The translations under genes and the position numbers were made by a program. The notes under the pieces were generated by a model. It made no database searches, was not told where the DNA came from, and saw only the letters and a program-made list of their open reading frames with translations. 64,000 bases of DNA from Botryosphaeria dothidea (lineage: Eukaryota; Ascomycota; Dothideomycetes; Botryosphaeriales; Botryosphaeriaceae): the NCBI GenBank assembly GCA_011503125.2, contig WWBZ02000001.1, positions 4,278,001 through 4,342,000 of the forward strand. The letters run 5' to 3'. How positions within the stretch are numbered: the first letter of the stretch is position 1; every line of letters starts with the position of its first letter. Positions 9,207-19,520 of the stretch are shown in pieces.

Positions 9207-11942
9207 CTACAGCGAGAGTAGATGGCATCATTCATTTGGAAGAACAAGAAGCTCCCACCGTTTGTTTTCACGAATCTGGTGATACTTTGTCACGAGCTTC
9301 AGTCACGCTTTTTGTGCCACCAACGAGAGGCGAAACTGTCAGCCGGTTTCGTGCAACAACGCGCACACGGCATCACCAATGCGCACCGTGTTCGACTTCA
9401 GCAATATCAGGCGAAAGCTGGGATGCGGGCTGCAACTCCCGCCCGAAGCTAAGGACCCTCGTGGCAGGTCTCATGCATGAAGGAACATTAAGATGGAAAA
9501 CATGCTCGTGCTACCGTAGATCCGGCGCGGGCCTCGCCTGGCTGAAGCAGCCACGCGCGCGTGGCGGTGGCGTTTCTCCGCGCTTCCTGCCACAGAGAGA
9601 AGGCAGAGTGATACGGACGCTTGAGCCCCACAGGTATGAAATCATGCATGCGTGTACAATCACTGCTTGTCTCTTTTTGTCAGTTTAGTCGAAGGTGTTA
9701 TCGTACCTTGTTATTGTGGAAGGTCTTTTTCTCATCATGTCTCTCCGCGAAAGTGCTCCTCGCTGCATCACAAGCAGCACCTCGAAGATCAGGTTCGTGA
9801 GAACGGACGAAGGGAGCGGCGGTATCTCTGCATCTGGTAGTTGTCGAGGAGATTGCTCCGTCTTCCATGTCGACTTGCTTTACCGTATCGGCAGCGATAG
9901 ACTGTAAATGCATCATGATTGGAGAGGCGAACCTCGGGACGCTTCGAAAGAGCTGTCAGGTCCACGTTGCTTTTCTAAAACGACGTCTTGTCCTGATATC
10001 CTGCCGCTGATCGCCATGCCATGCTGCAAGTATGCACGCGTCCATTGGTTGGATTGGCGAGGTGTGGCAGTCGCCAGAGTCGAGGTAGTTGATGTGCTGA
10101 AAAAGTCTAGACAATAGGAAGCGTATCCGAGAGCTCGAGACGGCCCATCGTTTACCATTGGCTTTCCTCAGGCTGCGATTGCATCAAAATATACCCCAGG
10201 TGAGCAAATTAAAGCTGTAGATAACCCAGCAATCTCGCGAATCAACAACTGCAGTGGTCGTAATGAGGACCTGGCCGACACAGTAGTTGGAAATTGCAAC
10301 TGCGTGAAAGCCGTTTCTCATTCTCGGGATTCAGGCCAAATGTTTCAAGCGACTAGATGATTGCGGGAGTGCCGAGAGCCCCAGGCGACAGGGACGGGCG
10401 CGGTGGAGACTAGGTGCGTGATAGGACAGACAACCGAACGGCATTGCGGTAAGGCAGAACAAAGCCAGCAATATGCAGGTTGAAGTTCCTCTGGATAGGC
10501 AATTTCCGATAGTGTGAGTGAGATGTCTCGATTGTATGTACCAAGGACGAGAGCATACATTCATGACGAAGGTGCGACTGCGTTGTATGTACATACGTGT
10601 TAGCGAGCGTCGAAGAAAAATGGTGGGTACTGAGAAAACGAAAAGTCTTGCACCTTCCTCTTCGACTCGGAAAATATTTGATCGAGATTGCTCATGATAG
10701 TTGACGGAGGTTGTGGGCGCCAAGAAAGTTGGACAGGTGGCATGACCATGCAAGAGCAATGCAGGGGGCAGGAATCTGGACTATGCCGGAATCAGGGAGA
10801 GTCTGGCGAACCTGGTCGAAGCTACATCATTAGAGTTCTGATGCTTGGTGCCTGCTTGGACGTTATCACTTCTTCATTAGGACTAAGATGGCCGACAAGA
10901 CGGAGAATACTCAGTTTTGAGCGAAGTCGCCATGAGGTACCCATTTCTTTTTTGGAATTCCATTTTCCGCTCGGCCACTCGGCAACAGGCATTGGTCTTT
11001 GTCGAAGCGACGGGCGACCGGGGATCGCATGCGGAAGATCGCCAATGAGGCGGGTTAAACAGGGGCGCTAGCCGGAGGCAGCAGGCGCAACGGATCGTCC
11101 CTTCCCAATCGCAACTCTTTTTCTCGATAAGGTTCGGCACGCGTTCTTTGCTCAGTGATAAGTTGGCTGCGGAATGCAGCGGGCGCAGAAAAAGATATGC
11201 GTGGTGCCATCATTGCGTGAGCTGGCGAGGATGTCCTCGTATAGAGACTGAAAAGCCAACCGGTGGCTGGATTGTCTTGCCGCGCGGCTGAAGACCAAGG
11301 CACTGATAGGCAGGTGAACGCCACCCCCAGCATCCCGGCATCACATGCCAGAAAGACCCTGCATCGGAACTTGTCCTGCGGTGCTCGTCAGTATGGGCTG
11401 TACGTCACACAATCATGCTTGTCTATGTCACGATTGGTGATGTTGCTTTTTGCTCTCATGTCGAGCAGTCTGGTCGCGCGCGAAGGGGCTGCCAAGCCTT
11501 TCCTGGCTCAACGGTCCTGAAGCCTGGGGGCTCGCCCTCCCCCTCTATACATTTCTACGGGCGCCGTTCCTTTAGTAGCTCGACCGCCTCTGAGGCTTAG
11601 CTAAAGGACCACAAGGGCGTCTGGGAGATGATGAGTCGTCGTCCGGATGCAGGTTCTCATTGGTCTTCATCGAAAGCGGTTCCCGTCGTGCCATTGGAAC
11701 GCCCAAAGTCAGTCTGGACTGATCGAATGTTTTCTCACAAAAAGAACGGAAACGAGGGATGAAGTTAGACACCAGCGAAGCACGTTTCGCCTCCATGGAG
11801 ATTTTCTCTACTTCTTTGTCTGCGACTTTTGATCGACAGCGTCTTTAATGGCGCTTTCTGGCATTCTTCTCGTTTACTCGTCTCTTACCCTGTCTCATTA
11901 AAATCAGTTGACGTGCATAGGCAACTTACCGGGAAGTGACCA
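9207..11942. other. Gene-poor stretch
   Basis: Apart from the plus-strand frame ending at 9688 (ATG 9053, 211 codons, no domain seen), nothing coding-like was found. Base composition is near the window average and lacks the strong A/T shift that heavy repeat-induced point mutation would leave. No long repeat, transposase motif or tRNA was seen. The last few hundred bases are the promoter of the gene at 11943. Confidence 0.35.
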
Positions 11943-13328
11943 ATGGAGGGATGGACAAAGCCGCATCTTGGGCACGTCATCAGACACAGCTCACCCCTCC
12001 TCTTCGCGCACGTGGATCCAAGCTCGTCGATCGTCGATGCCAAAGATCCGGTGCAGATTGGATGGCATGCGCTGGCACCAGCACTCGTCTTTACGTTATT
12101 GGCCACGATAGCTGTGGGGCTGCGGTGGTATTCGAGAGCTCGTTTGACTCGAACGGTTGCCCATGAGGATTGGCTCATCCTCTCAGCCCTGGTATGTTCA
12201 GGCTCGAACGCGATTGAGATGATACTGACCAAGCACAGATTCTGTCAATTGCAATGACGGGTGTCATAGGCGGCGAGGTACACGCAGCGTCGAAGACGGT
12301 TGGCCATAGATGGAGTGACGAAACGGAGAATGTTTCGGAGCTTGCAAAGGTAAGGTGCTCCAGGTGTTTCTGTTATTGGACTGTACCGATAAAGCTAACA
12401 ATGAATACAGTTGGTACTCTGCAGCAATCTGTTGTACCAGGTTCTTATCAACGTGACCAAGTCATCTTTTCTTCTTCAATACTTGCGACTCTTCCAGGAT
12501 CGTTGCGCTCGATGGCTATGTTGGGCCTTCTTGGTCGTACTCCTAGGAGCAGGGTTGTACGGATTTTTCGGAGCCATCTTCATGTGTAATCCGGTCGACA
12601 AGTATTGGAATCCTCGCGTGCCCGGGGCCTGCATGGATGCTAGCACGTACTGGATAGCGTCTGCCTCGATTGGAATTTTCATGGATTTTGCCATTTGGGT
12701 CATTCCAATGCCGCTTCTTGGGGCACTGCGCTTGCCCTGGAAGCAGAAGCTCAGCGTAGCGGCCGTGTTCGCACTTGGTGGATTGTGAGGTCTCCGTTGA
12801 GGACTTCAGAAACTAGTCCTGCTAACAGCAAGCACAGTGTATGTATTGTTAGCGTGTTGCGGCTTTCATTGGTCCATATTTATGCGGCAAGAAACGACAT
12901 GCAGCGTAAGTTGCAAGCAGATTGGCGTCTAGGGCAGCTGCTAACACAAGGAACCAGGGTCTGGTATTTCTGCCATTGTGTGGTCAACGATAGAAGCCAA
13001 CGTGGGGATCATTTGCGCTTCGCTAATGGTAATGAAGCCGTTGATTGTGAAAGCGTTCCCTCGACTCCTTGATTCCACCGGATCATCGCGCCAGAACCTG
13101 CGGTTACCGACAATCCAAGAAAGCACCTCGGTACCCTGGGTTGAGGACTGGGGGTGGGGGTCGAGGAGCACTGAGTGTAGACCGTCGAGGATCACGAGTT
13201 GGATTGACCCGCCAAGCGATGCAGATGGCATTTTAGTCACCAAGAAGTCGGTGGTAGAAGCGAACTGGACCTCTGAGGATGTGCTGGGAAAGCCGCAGAG
13301 GGCCTTCTCTCGAGACTCGTGTATTTGA
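11943..13328 (+). CDS. Fungal rhodopsin-domain integral membrane protein, 390 aa
   Basis: Member of the large fungal seven-span family (rhodopsin domain, SAT-like), whose members are mostly of unknown ligand. Five exons fit in phase: 11943-12191, 12239-12349, 12411-12784, 12838-12905, 12958-13328; introns are 46-60 nt with GTATGT, GTAAGG, GTGAGG and GTAAGT donors. Motifs of the family are visible: HEDWLIL after the first span, LLYQVLINVTKSSFLLQYLR, FMCNPVDKYWN with the conserved cysteine, GACMDASTYWIASASIGIFM, and DFAIWVIPMPLLGALRLPWK. The C-terminal tail (about 100 aa) is hydrophilic and presumably cytosolic. No heme or retinal-lysine site is evident. Confidence 0.88.
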
Positions 13329-13710
13329 GCGTCTGGAGGGGGGCTGTCGCAGGATTTTCACTGCTCTGACGATAGATGAAAATGAATTAGAGACCAAGAT
13401 TGATGAAATGGCTCTGGTGATGATGATGACGTCGTCTTCTCATTGAGTGAGTGTTTTGGTGTTGAGGCGCGTGATCGCCGGGTGAGACAGAGGCAGCGCG
13501 TCATTGAAGCTCAGCCCACTCCCGTTTCGCTCCTGTTCCCTTGCGCGCGCGCCGCTGCTGCTGCCGAACTGCAGCTCGACCTTCGCCGACGCGCCTTCCT
13601 CCTCGCGCCACTCCCACAACGCTCACCAACCTGCGCCTGTACTCCTTCTCCACCATGCAGACTACATCTTACTCGCCATCATAGCCTTGGACCCTCCAGA
13701 ACACCTTGCC
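13329..13710. promoter_or_regulatory. Promoter and 5' leader of the OB-fold gene
   Basis: A strongly CT-rich leader from about 13500 to 13700 precedes the ATG at 13711. The downstream reading frame is open back to 13504, but with no ATG before 13711, so this part is most likely untranslated. Confidence 0.5.
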
Positions 13711-16700
13711 ATGGCCTCGGTCGCCTCCGAGCGTATCCCCATCGCGACCCTCCACCCTTCGCTCCCGGCCCTGGCGACCAAATCTATAACCGCCCTCGTG
13801 ACGATTCTGTGGCCCTACTCCTCGTCCACCCGAACATGCGCCCTGCTCCTCTGCGAGCCTGACTTCCGTCTGCGCCGTCGCCGTGGCCAGGTCCGCGTGC
13901 AGTTCTCCGGGGATGCCGCCTACGCCGTCGCAACATCGCAACTCGGTATTGGAGACAAGGTCGTGCTTAAACTCGGCGGTGTACAATGGCTACAGTCCAG
14001 TGGCCAGGAAGAGGTCGTGCGCACTCCGGGAAAGAGCGTGGATTTCGAGCTGGGTTTCAGAGACAGATTGGCTATGCTGGTGACCCGCGATCAAAAGCAG
14101 TTTGCCAACATTGAGGTGGAGCGCAATACTCCAGAACAATCCGAAGAGGAGCTAGAAGAGGAGGCCGTCTACGATACCCCGAGTAAGATTATTGGCAGGT
14201 TCCGCGCTGAAGGCTTGCGTTTCAACACCTGGTCGTCGCCTGCTTTCCTAAAGCATAGCCGTTTATCCGGGGAATCCATCTCGAGCTACGATCTGTTCGA
14301 CGATGATGATGAGTCCAAAAGCAGGAAAAGAAGGCGGACTTCATTCAAAAATGTCGGCGTTTGGACCTATGCTGCCCGGACACCGTCGCCCGAGGAGGAG
14401 GACATCATGTCCCTAGATATGGATGCTCTTGCCAGTCCTAGCGAAAGGACTACTGCTCACGCTCTTCTCTCCCAGGATCTTGAGCTTCCACACACACCAT
14501 TATCTGCAAGAATGACGCCTGCAGAAGTGTCAGCCGACCAGGAAGATGAGCTGGTGCCTGAGCCTGCGCACGAGACCCAAGTTCCTGGTGAACACGCCGC
14601 GCAAAACGATCTTCGGGAACAAGCGATCCAACATGACGATGCTCTTAATGAACAATTCCTTGAAGAAGTTCATGAGGGACAAGAAGGTGATACAGAGGTG
14701 GACGGACATTCGGACGAACCAGAAGATGAGCTTGTAGCCCAATTTTCTGTTCAAAATGCTCGGCTGGTTCAGAACAATTTCGAATCAGAGTCTCTACCAT
14801 TCGTGATGCCGGATATCGATGTGGCCGTACCCAGTGCCGCGGCTTCTATTCGTGTTGATGATTCCGTTGACAATACCGAACAGGATTCAGCCGTAGAGGA
14901 CTTTGAAGTTGTTGAACAGAGCTCTACTGAGGCAGACTCTGAAGCAGCTTCCGAAGTACAATTACCTGAATACTCAAATACTAGAGATCCGGAATCCCAG
15001 TCAAAAGAAGAGCCCGTGTCAGCCCGCATTCGCCAGTCAGAAGACAGTGGTAATGTTGAGAAGACACTAGCGGTGCCATCAAGTCAAGGTCACGATGGCT
15101 TAGATGAAATTCGGACTATTTCTGATCAAGTTCCCGAAGACTTATCATCAACCTGGTCTGAAATTGACAAACGCGAACACGAGGATACTCATGACAGGTC
15201 TGAAGCATCTGTTAAACGTACTGAAGATGACGCCGACGAGGGCGAACCGCAGAAAGAAAGTCAAAAAAGATCATCTGGACCTAAACTCACTGAAATAACT
15301 GTACAAGAAGCCGAGGAGTTGGCATTGAGCGGAGTAACTGCTGCTCCTATCATGCCGCCACCGGTACTTCCACAGCTGCAGACCGAAGTAGCATCTTCAA
15401 AATCTCCGGCGAGAACGCCACCAATGGGCCCTGTCAATGCTCCGTCTACGCCTCAGTTGCAACCGGTAACTTCGACAACTTTGCCGCTACCATCCCCTTT
15501 TCCCGCTGCAGCGGAGGCAACATCGTACATGGATGCACGTCCTATCTCGTCTATTGATCCGTCTACTTTCATGACTACTGGCCAAGAGCAACACGAGCTT
15601 CGCCCAGCAACAGCAATATCTGTCGCACAAGCTGCTCATGAAGCTTTGAGGGATCCGCAGAACCTTCATCCAAATGAAACTGCACTTGATCCTGTGCTTC
15701 AAAGGACAGAGCAGGCTCCTGGAGCTGAAATTGATGATTTCGGGCATGGTAGACCGTCAATTTATCTTCAATTCGGGTTTGACGGGTCATCGCAGTCGGT
15801 TGAAACCAGAAAAGTCCCCGACATTGTTGATCTGCAAGACACTCAGCTATACGATCCTGTTTCTACTCCAGATGCAGAAACCATGGAAGCAGAGGAAGAC
15901 CGTCCAGACAGCACCCCAACAGTTCAAGCATTGCATGGTATGCCAAGCTTACCCACTCACCTACTTGGAGGTGAGGAAGGCCCTACTTCAGAGGTTCCTC
16001 AACAGATGGCCCAACAGCTTGAACCCCAGGACTTGCAACTGTCAGCGGTACCAACATCCGACGGCCTTTGTCAGAGCGATGCCACAAAACGGTCACCGCA
16101 GCCACAGATGAAAGAGACATCGGACCCCAAGACGTTTGAAACTTACAGGGAAACGCCCGATAAAGCAGAGGAAATAGAAAAATCCATGCAGTCGGCTCCT
16201 GCCAGTGACGATGTTTATTTACCAGTATTTCAGGACGATGACTGGGATATATCTGATGCGGAAGCCCAGGCTGGCAATGATTCAACCCCGAAAGCTACAG
16301 ATTCCGAGAGACAGACTGGAGAGGCTGAAATCACACCTACCGCCACGCCACAAAAGCGGATAACTACCACCTTGGCTTCTCCTGCAATGCAGGCCCCCGT
16401 CTCATCAGCTGCGGAGATTGTTGATCTGGGAAGTGACAGTGTTGGAGAAGAAGCTCAGGAGACTTCTCAAGTCGCAGTGGTTGATGAGATGGGTCCTCCA
16501 GCTGCTTTTCCCGGTAAAACAGCCGAGAATTTAGCTTTTGTCGAAGATTCTATCCTCCATCAAGAAGTCACGCCATCAGTTGAGCCTGTAGTAAAGCAAG
16601 AAAGGCTCCGTTCTTCGCCACCGGTCTCACCTCCTCGAACTCGGCGTAGGACCAGACAATCCACAATTGAGACTGTCTCCCAGGCTGATGCGTTGACCCC

Positions 16701-19002
16701 TCCTCGCCGCAGGACTAGACAGTCCACGATGGAGACTACCTCTCAATCTGAGAGGTCCACACCTGCCCGTAGTCAAAGACGCAGTTTACGCTCCTCACAA
16801 GCTTCGCGTACATCATTGCCACCACAAGGGATTTCTGGTGTTGCCGCCCGCGTTGCTCAAAGACGGCGAAGGGTTGAGGTTAAATACTCGGAATGCGAAT
16901 GGGATTCCAACGCTTCCATTTCGACCCAGCGCCCATCATCCCCATCGGTCCCATCTGACCCAGCGTCGCTTCACGAGTTCGTGCCATCGGCCGGACCTGA
17001 GCCAAGCCAGGTTCTTGGTGAACTCTCACAGATGGAAAGGCATACTCGGGAAAAGAGCATAGAGCGACCGTCGATTAGTCCGATAAGTGATGCTGCTCCA
17101 ATTGTGGCTTCAGACTCACCTCCGCATGCTGCGCAAGCTCCTGAGGAGGATAAGCAAGAAGCTCAAAACATGAGGCTCCAAAGTGAGCTGGAAGGCCCGA
17201 CGACTGATGATTTGGCCACCGAACGTTCTTCTTCCCCCTTCCCGGAACTGAACTTCGAATGGGGTCCTCGGAAGCAGAAGGCCAAAGCAGATGCCCAAGT
17301 GCATGTCCGACCAGATCATTCTTCTATCCTCCGGGATGAGTTTGACCATGCCGGGCCTACCCATTCTTCTATACTGCAAGATGACTCGAGCGTGCTGCGG
17401 GCGATGAGGACCTCACAATTCCCATTCGGAACACAACGAGCGCAACAGGACACATCCTCGGTTGAAGACGAGAGTCAGCAAATCGCCCTTGCTGAATCTC
17501 AAACGCAAGTTGCCAACAATCAAACACCGAGTCTGCCTCAGGCGCGAGCTACATCATCTCCGAAGGATGGTGAAGAAAGTCAAGTGACACTTGCCGCAGC
17601 ATCGCTCCGTGAGGAAGTTGAAGAATCCCAATTTGAGAAGGTAGAATGGGTTGATAGCCAGGATGCTCTGCACCTAAAGTCCGAGGCACCGCCGCTTTCA
17701 GCTACAGCGCAACATCCGCCTTTGGCTGAAGCCACTGCCACGTCCAAGCCTGTCACGACCGAATCACGAACTCTTCAGGAAAGCAACGTCCTCACTCCAG
17801 AAGCCAGCCAAGAAGTCTCGCAAGTGCGAACGACCGTGCAAGCCGATCATATGGACAGCGCCCTTCCGCCGACTCCGGGCGCGACACAAATGACTTCCGC
17901 AGCTCCGATTTTTTCCCAAGACGATTCGCAATCTGCACAGACACAGATTCTCAAACCAAGCATGGAGCAGCGTGAAGAAGCAGCAGATGTACACACCGCC
18001 AAAGTCGCCTCACTTGTGGACGAGTCGAGTTCGGATGAGGCTACGCAGCTGGAACCTTCCCAGAAGTCTAACTTCACTCGTAAAATCAAATGGACGCCAT
18101 CCCAACTCTCGCAAGGCACCCGCACGTCCTACTCGTACTTCACGCCACTTTCTCACCTTGCTTCGTATACAAATTCCCAGTCCGGCAATGTCGACGTGCT
18201 AGCCGTCTGCACCGCTCCCAACAAGGCACCTGTCCGAGCCACTACCGGACCCCGCGACTACACGAGTCTCTTCAGCGTCACTGATATGAGTCTTGAGAAT
18301 GGCACCGAAGTGCGCGTGCAGGTTTTCAGACCATGGAAGGCAGCCTTACCAGAGTGCGACGTTGGCGATACAGTCCTCCTGCGTGGATTCCAAGTTAAGA
18401 GTAGGAAGGGCAAACCCTGCCTTATCAGTGGCCAGGATAGCGCGTGGTGCATCTTCAGGTATGGCGCCGTTGAGAAGTGGCGGAGCGCAGGTGCTTCGCA
18501 GGCCAATTCACAGGAAGTCGCCGATGCTGAGGGTGAGGACGGTGAGAGGGGTGGCAAGAAGGGCCATGCCAAGAGGAAAAGCAACATCATGGAGTCAACG
18601 AAGCCGATTTGGGCAGATGTGATGAGCGGCCTTTGGGGTGCGGTGGCGAGTCAGGAGGAGAAGCCGGCTCCAGAGGGAGAAACGGGGGACGCAGGCGATA
18701 ATACTGCATCCGTTGAGACGCTCCACAACAGTGTTAGCGGGGCTACGAGGGAAGAGGTGCATGGACCACCAGTGGAGTACGGCGATGAAGAAAGAAGAGA
18801 AGCGAAGGGTCTGAGGGAATGGTGGGTTGGTCTTGGTGGTAGGAAGGGAACTGGTAAGGAGGTAAAGCCAGAGAGGCGTGCAAGATACAATACGCGCCAG
18901 AAAACGAAGGATGACAAGGATATGGGGGGAAAGACTGATGAGCTGAAGGAGGAGAAAAGGGAGAGCTTCTCATCCAAGGACTTCTTTAAGAAATTCTTGT
19001 AA
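13711..19002 (+). CDS. Large OB-fold protein, Pot1/Cdc13-like telomere-binding candidate, 1,763 aa
   Basis: A single uninterrupted exon. The start MASVASERIPIATLHPSL is the first ATG. Residues about 1-115 form a beta-rich OB-like unit (VRVQFSGDAAYAVATSQLG, IGDKVVLKLGGVQWL). Residues about 1460-1585 form a second OB fold of the Pot1/Cdc13 single-strand telomere type (VLAVCTAPNKAPVRATTGPR, DYTSLFSVTDMS, VGDTVLLRGFQVKSRKGKPC). The 1,300 residues between are acidic, Ser/Gln/Glu-rich and probably disordered. They contain two SUMO-interaction-like motifs (PDIVDLQDTQ near 703, EIVDLGSDS near 901), a duplicated RRTRQST block near 975-1010, and a duplicated HSSIL motif near 1203-1225. The C-terminus is Lys/Glu-rich. 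DNA binding is inferred from fold only; a replication or repair role is possible. Confidence 0.75.
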   Translation: MASVASERIPIATLHPSLPALATKSITALVTILWPYSSSTRTCALLLCEPDFRLRRRRGQVRVQFSGDAAYAVATSQLGIGDKVVLKLGGVQWLQSSGQEEVVRTPGKSVDFELGFRDRLAMLVTRDQKQFANIEVERNTPEQSEEELEEEAVYDTPSKIIGRFRAEGLRFNTWSSPAFLKHSRLSGESISSYDLFDDDDESKSRKRRRTSFKNVGVWTYAARTPSPEEEDIMSLDMDALASPSERTTAHALLSQDLELPHTPLSARMTPAEVSADQEDELVPEPAHETQVPGEHAAQNDLREQAIQHDDALNEQFLEEVHEGQEGDTEVDGHSDEPEDELVAQFSVQNARLVQNNFESESLPFVMPDIDVAVPSAAASIRVDDSVDNTEQDSAVEDFEVVEQSSTEADSEAASEVQLPEYSNTRDPESQSKEEPVSARIRQSEDSGNVEKTLAVPSSQGHDGLDEIRTISDQVPEDLSSTWSEIDKREHEDTHDRSEASVKRTEDDADEGEPQKESQKRSSGPKLTEITVQEAEELALSGVTAAPIMPPPVLPQLQTEVASSKSPARTPPMGPVNAPSTPQLQPVTSTTLPLPSPFPAAAEATSYMDARPISSIDPSTFMTTGQEQHELRPATAISVAQAAHEALRDPQNLHPNETALDPVLQRTEQAPGAEIDDFGHGRPSIYLQFGFDGSSQSVETRKVPDIVDLQDTQLYDPVSTPDAETMEAEEDRPDSTPTVQALHGMPSLPTHLLGGEEGPTSEVPQQMAQQLEPQDLQLSAVPTSDGLCQSDATKRSPQPQMKETSDPKTFETYRETPDKAEEIEKSMQSAPASDDVYLPVFQDDDWDISDAEAQAGNDSTPKATDSERQTGEAEITPTATPQKRITTTLASPAMQAPVSSAAEIVDLGSDSVGEEAQETSQVAVVDEMGPPAAFPGKTAENLAFVEDSILHQEVTPSVEPVVKQERLRSSPPVSPPRTRRRTRQSTIETVSQADALTPPRRRTRQSTMETTSQSERSTPARSQRRSLRSSQASRTSLPPQGISGVAARVAQRRRRVEVKYSECEWDSNASISTQRPSSPSVPSDPASLHEFVPSAGPEPSQVLGELSQMERHTREKSIERPSISPISDAAPIVASDSPPHAAQAPEEDKQEAQNMRLQSELEGPTTDDLATERSSSPFPELNFEWGPRKQKAKADAQVHVRPDHSSILRDEFDHAGPTHSSILQDDSSVLRAMRTSQFPFGTQRAQQDTSSVEDESQQIALAESQTQVANNQTPSLPQARATSSPKDGEESQVTLAAASLREEVEESQFEKVEWVDSQDALHLKSEAPPLSATAQHPPLAEATATSKPVTTESRTLQESNVLTPEASQEVSQVRTTVQADHMDSALPPTPGATQMTSAAPIFSQDDSQSAQTQILKPSMEQREEAADVHTAKVASLVDESSSDEATQLEPSQKSNFTRKIKWTPSQLSQGTRTSYSYFTPLSHLASYTNSQSGNVDVLAVCTAPNKAPVRATTGPRDYTSLFSVTDMSLENGTEVRVQVFRPWKAALPECDVGDTVLLRGFQVKSRKGKPCLISGQDSAWCIFRYGAVEKWRSAGASQANSQEVADAEGEDGERGGKKGHAKRKSNIMESTKPIWADVMSGLWGAVASQEEKPAPEGETGDAGDNTASVETLHNSVSGATREEVHGPPVEYGDEERREAKGLREWWVGLGGRKGTGKEVKPERRARYNTRQKTKDDKDMGGKTDELKEEKRESFSSKDFFKKFL

Positions 19003-19520
19003 TGGTGCTCCGGCGAAGCTTTCTGGCATTTCTATTCGTTCCAAGAGTACAGACATGGTATTGGATTCAGGACGAGGATTAGCATGAACATAAAGCTTCT
19101 TGAAAGCAGGCACATTGCAGTTTTACAATTCAGCTTTCAGGTACTGTGTCTACCCGAGGGATTCTCGCTAAAGCATGGCGCTCCCTTCCAGGGCTCAGCC
19201 CGCACGAGCGCTCGGCACGGAACAGCCGCTTCACGGCATTTAAGTGGGCCCTCGGGAGGCTTAGATGAGCACATGGCGCGGCTGCCTAGCTTCCAATAGA
19301 AAGAAGTAGGAATGCCAACCCGGCCTCGTGATTAGCTGCAGCTGTGTACATCACTACTTAAACAGGGTTCGGGGAACTTTTCTGGATCTGCCCCGAATCT
19401 GAAGCTTCAACTTCAACAAATCCCAGCACACATGGAAACTTCGACCAACGCATCCTTGGATCCTTTCAAGCTTTCGATATCTGAGATTCGCTCTGTATCA
19501 GCTTACCTTCTCTCTTGAAG
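19003..19520. promoter_or_regulatory. 3' end of the OB-fold gene and promoter of the arrestin gene
   Basis: About 520 bp between co-directional genes. No open frame of interest. The last 150 bp are CA/CT-rich, as in fungal leaders. No clear TATA box. Confidence 0.4.

Noticed and set aside
6288..11942. Degenerate transposon or RIP-mutated repeat
   Set aside because: No A/T skew, no terminal repeats and no transposase or reverse-transcriptase motifs were seen.
13504..13710. N-terminal extension of the OB-fold protein
   Set aside because: The frame is open but starts with TTG; the first ATG is at 13711 and the extra stretch is CT-rich leader.
19515..19520. Start of the arrestin gene two codons earlier
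   Set aside because: The codon at 19515 is TTG, not ATG; nuclear genes start at ATG.
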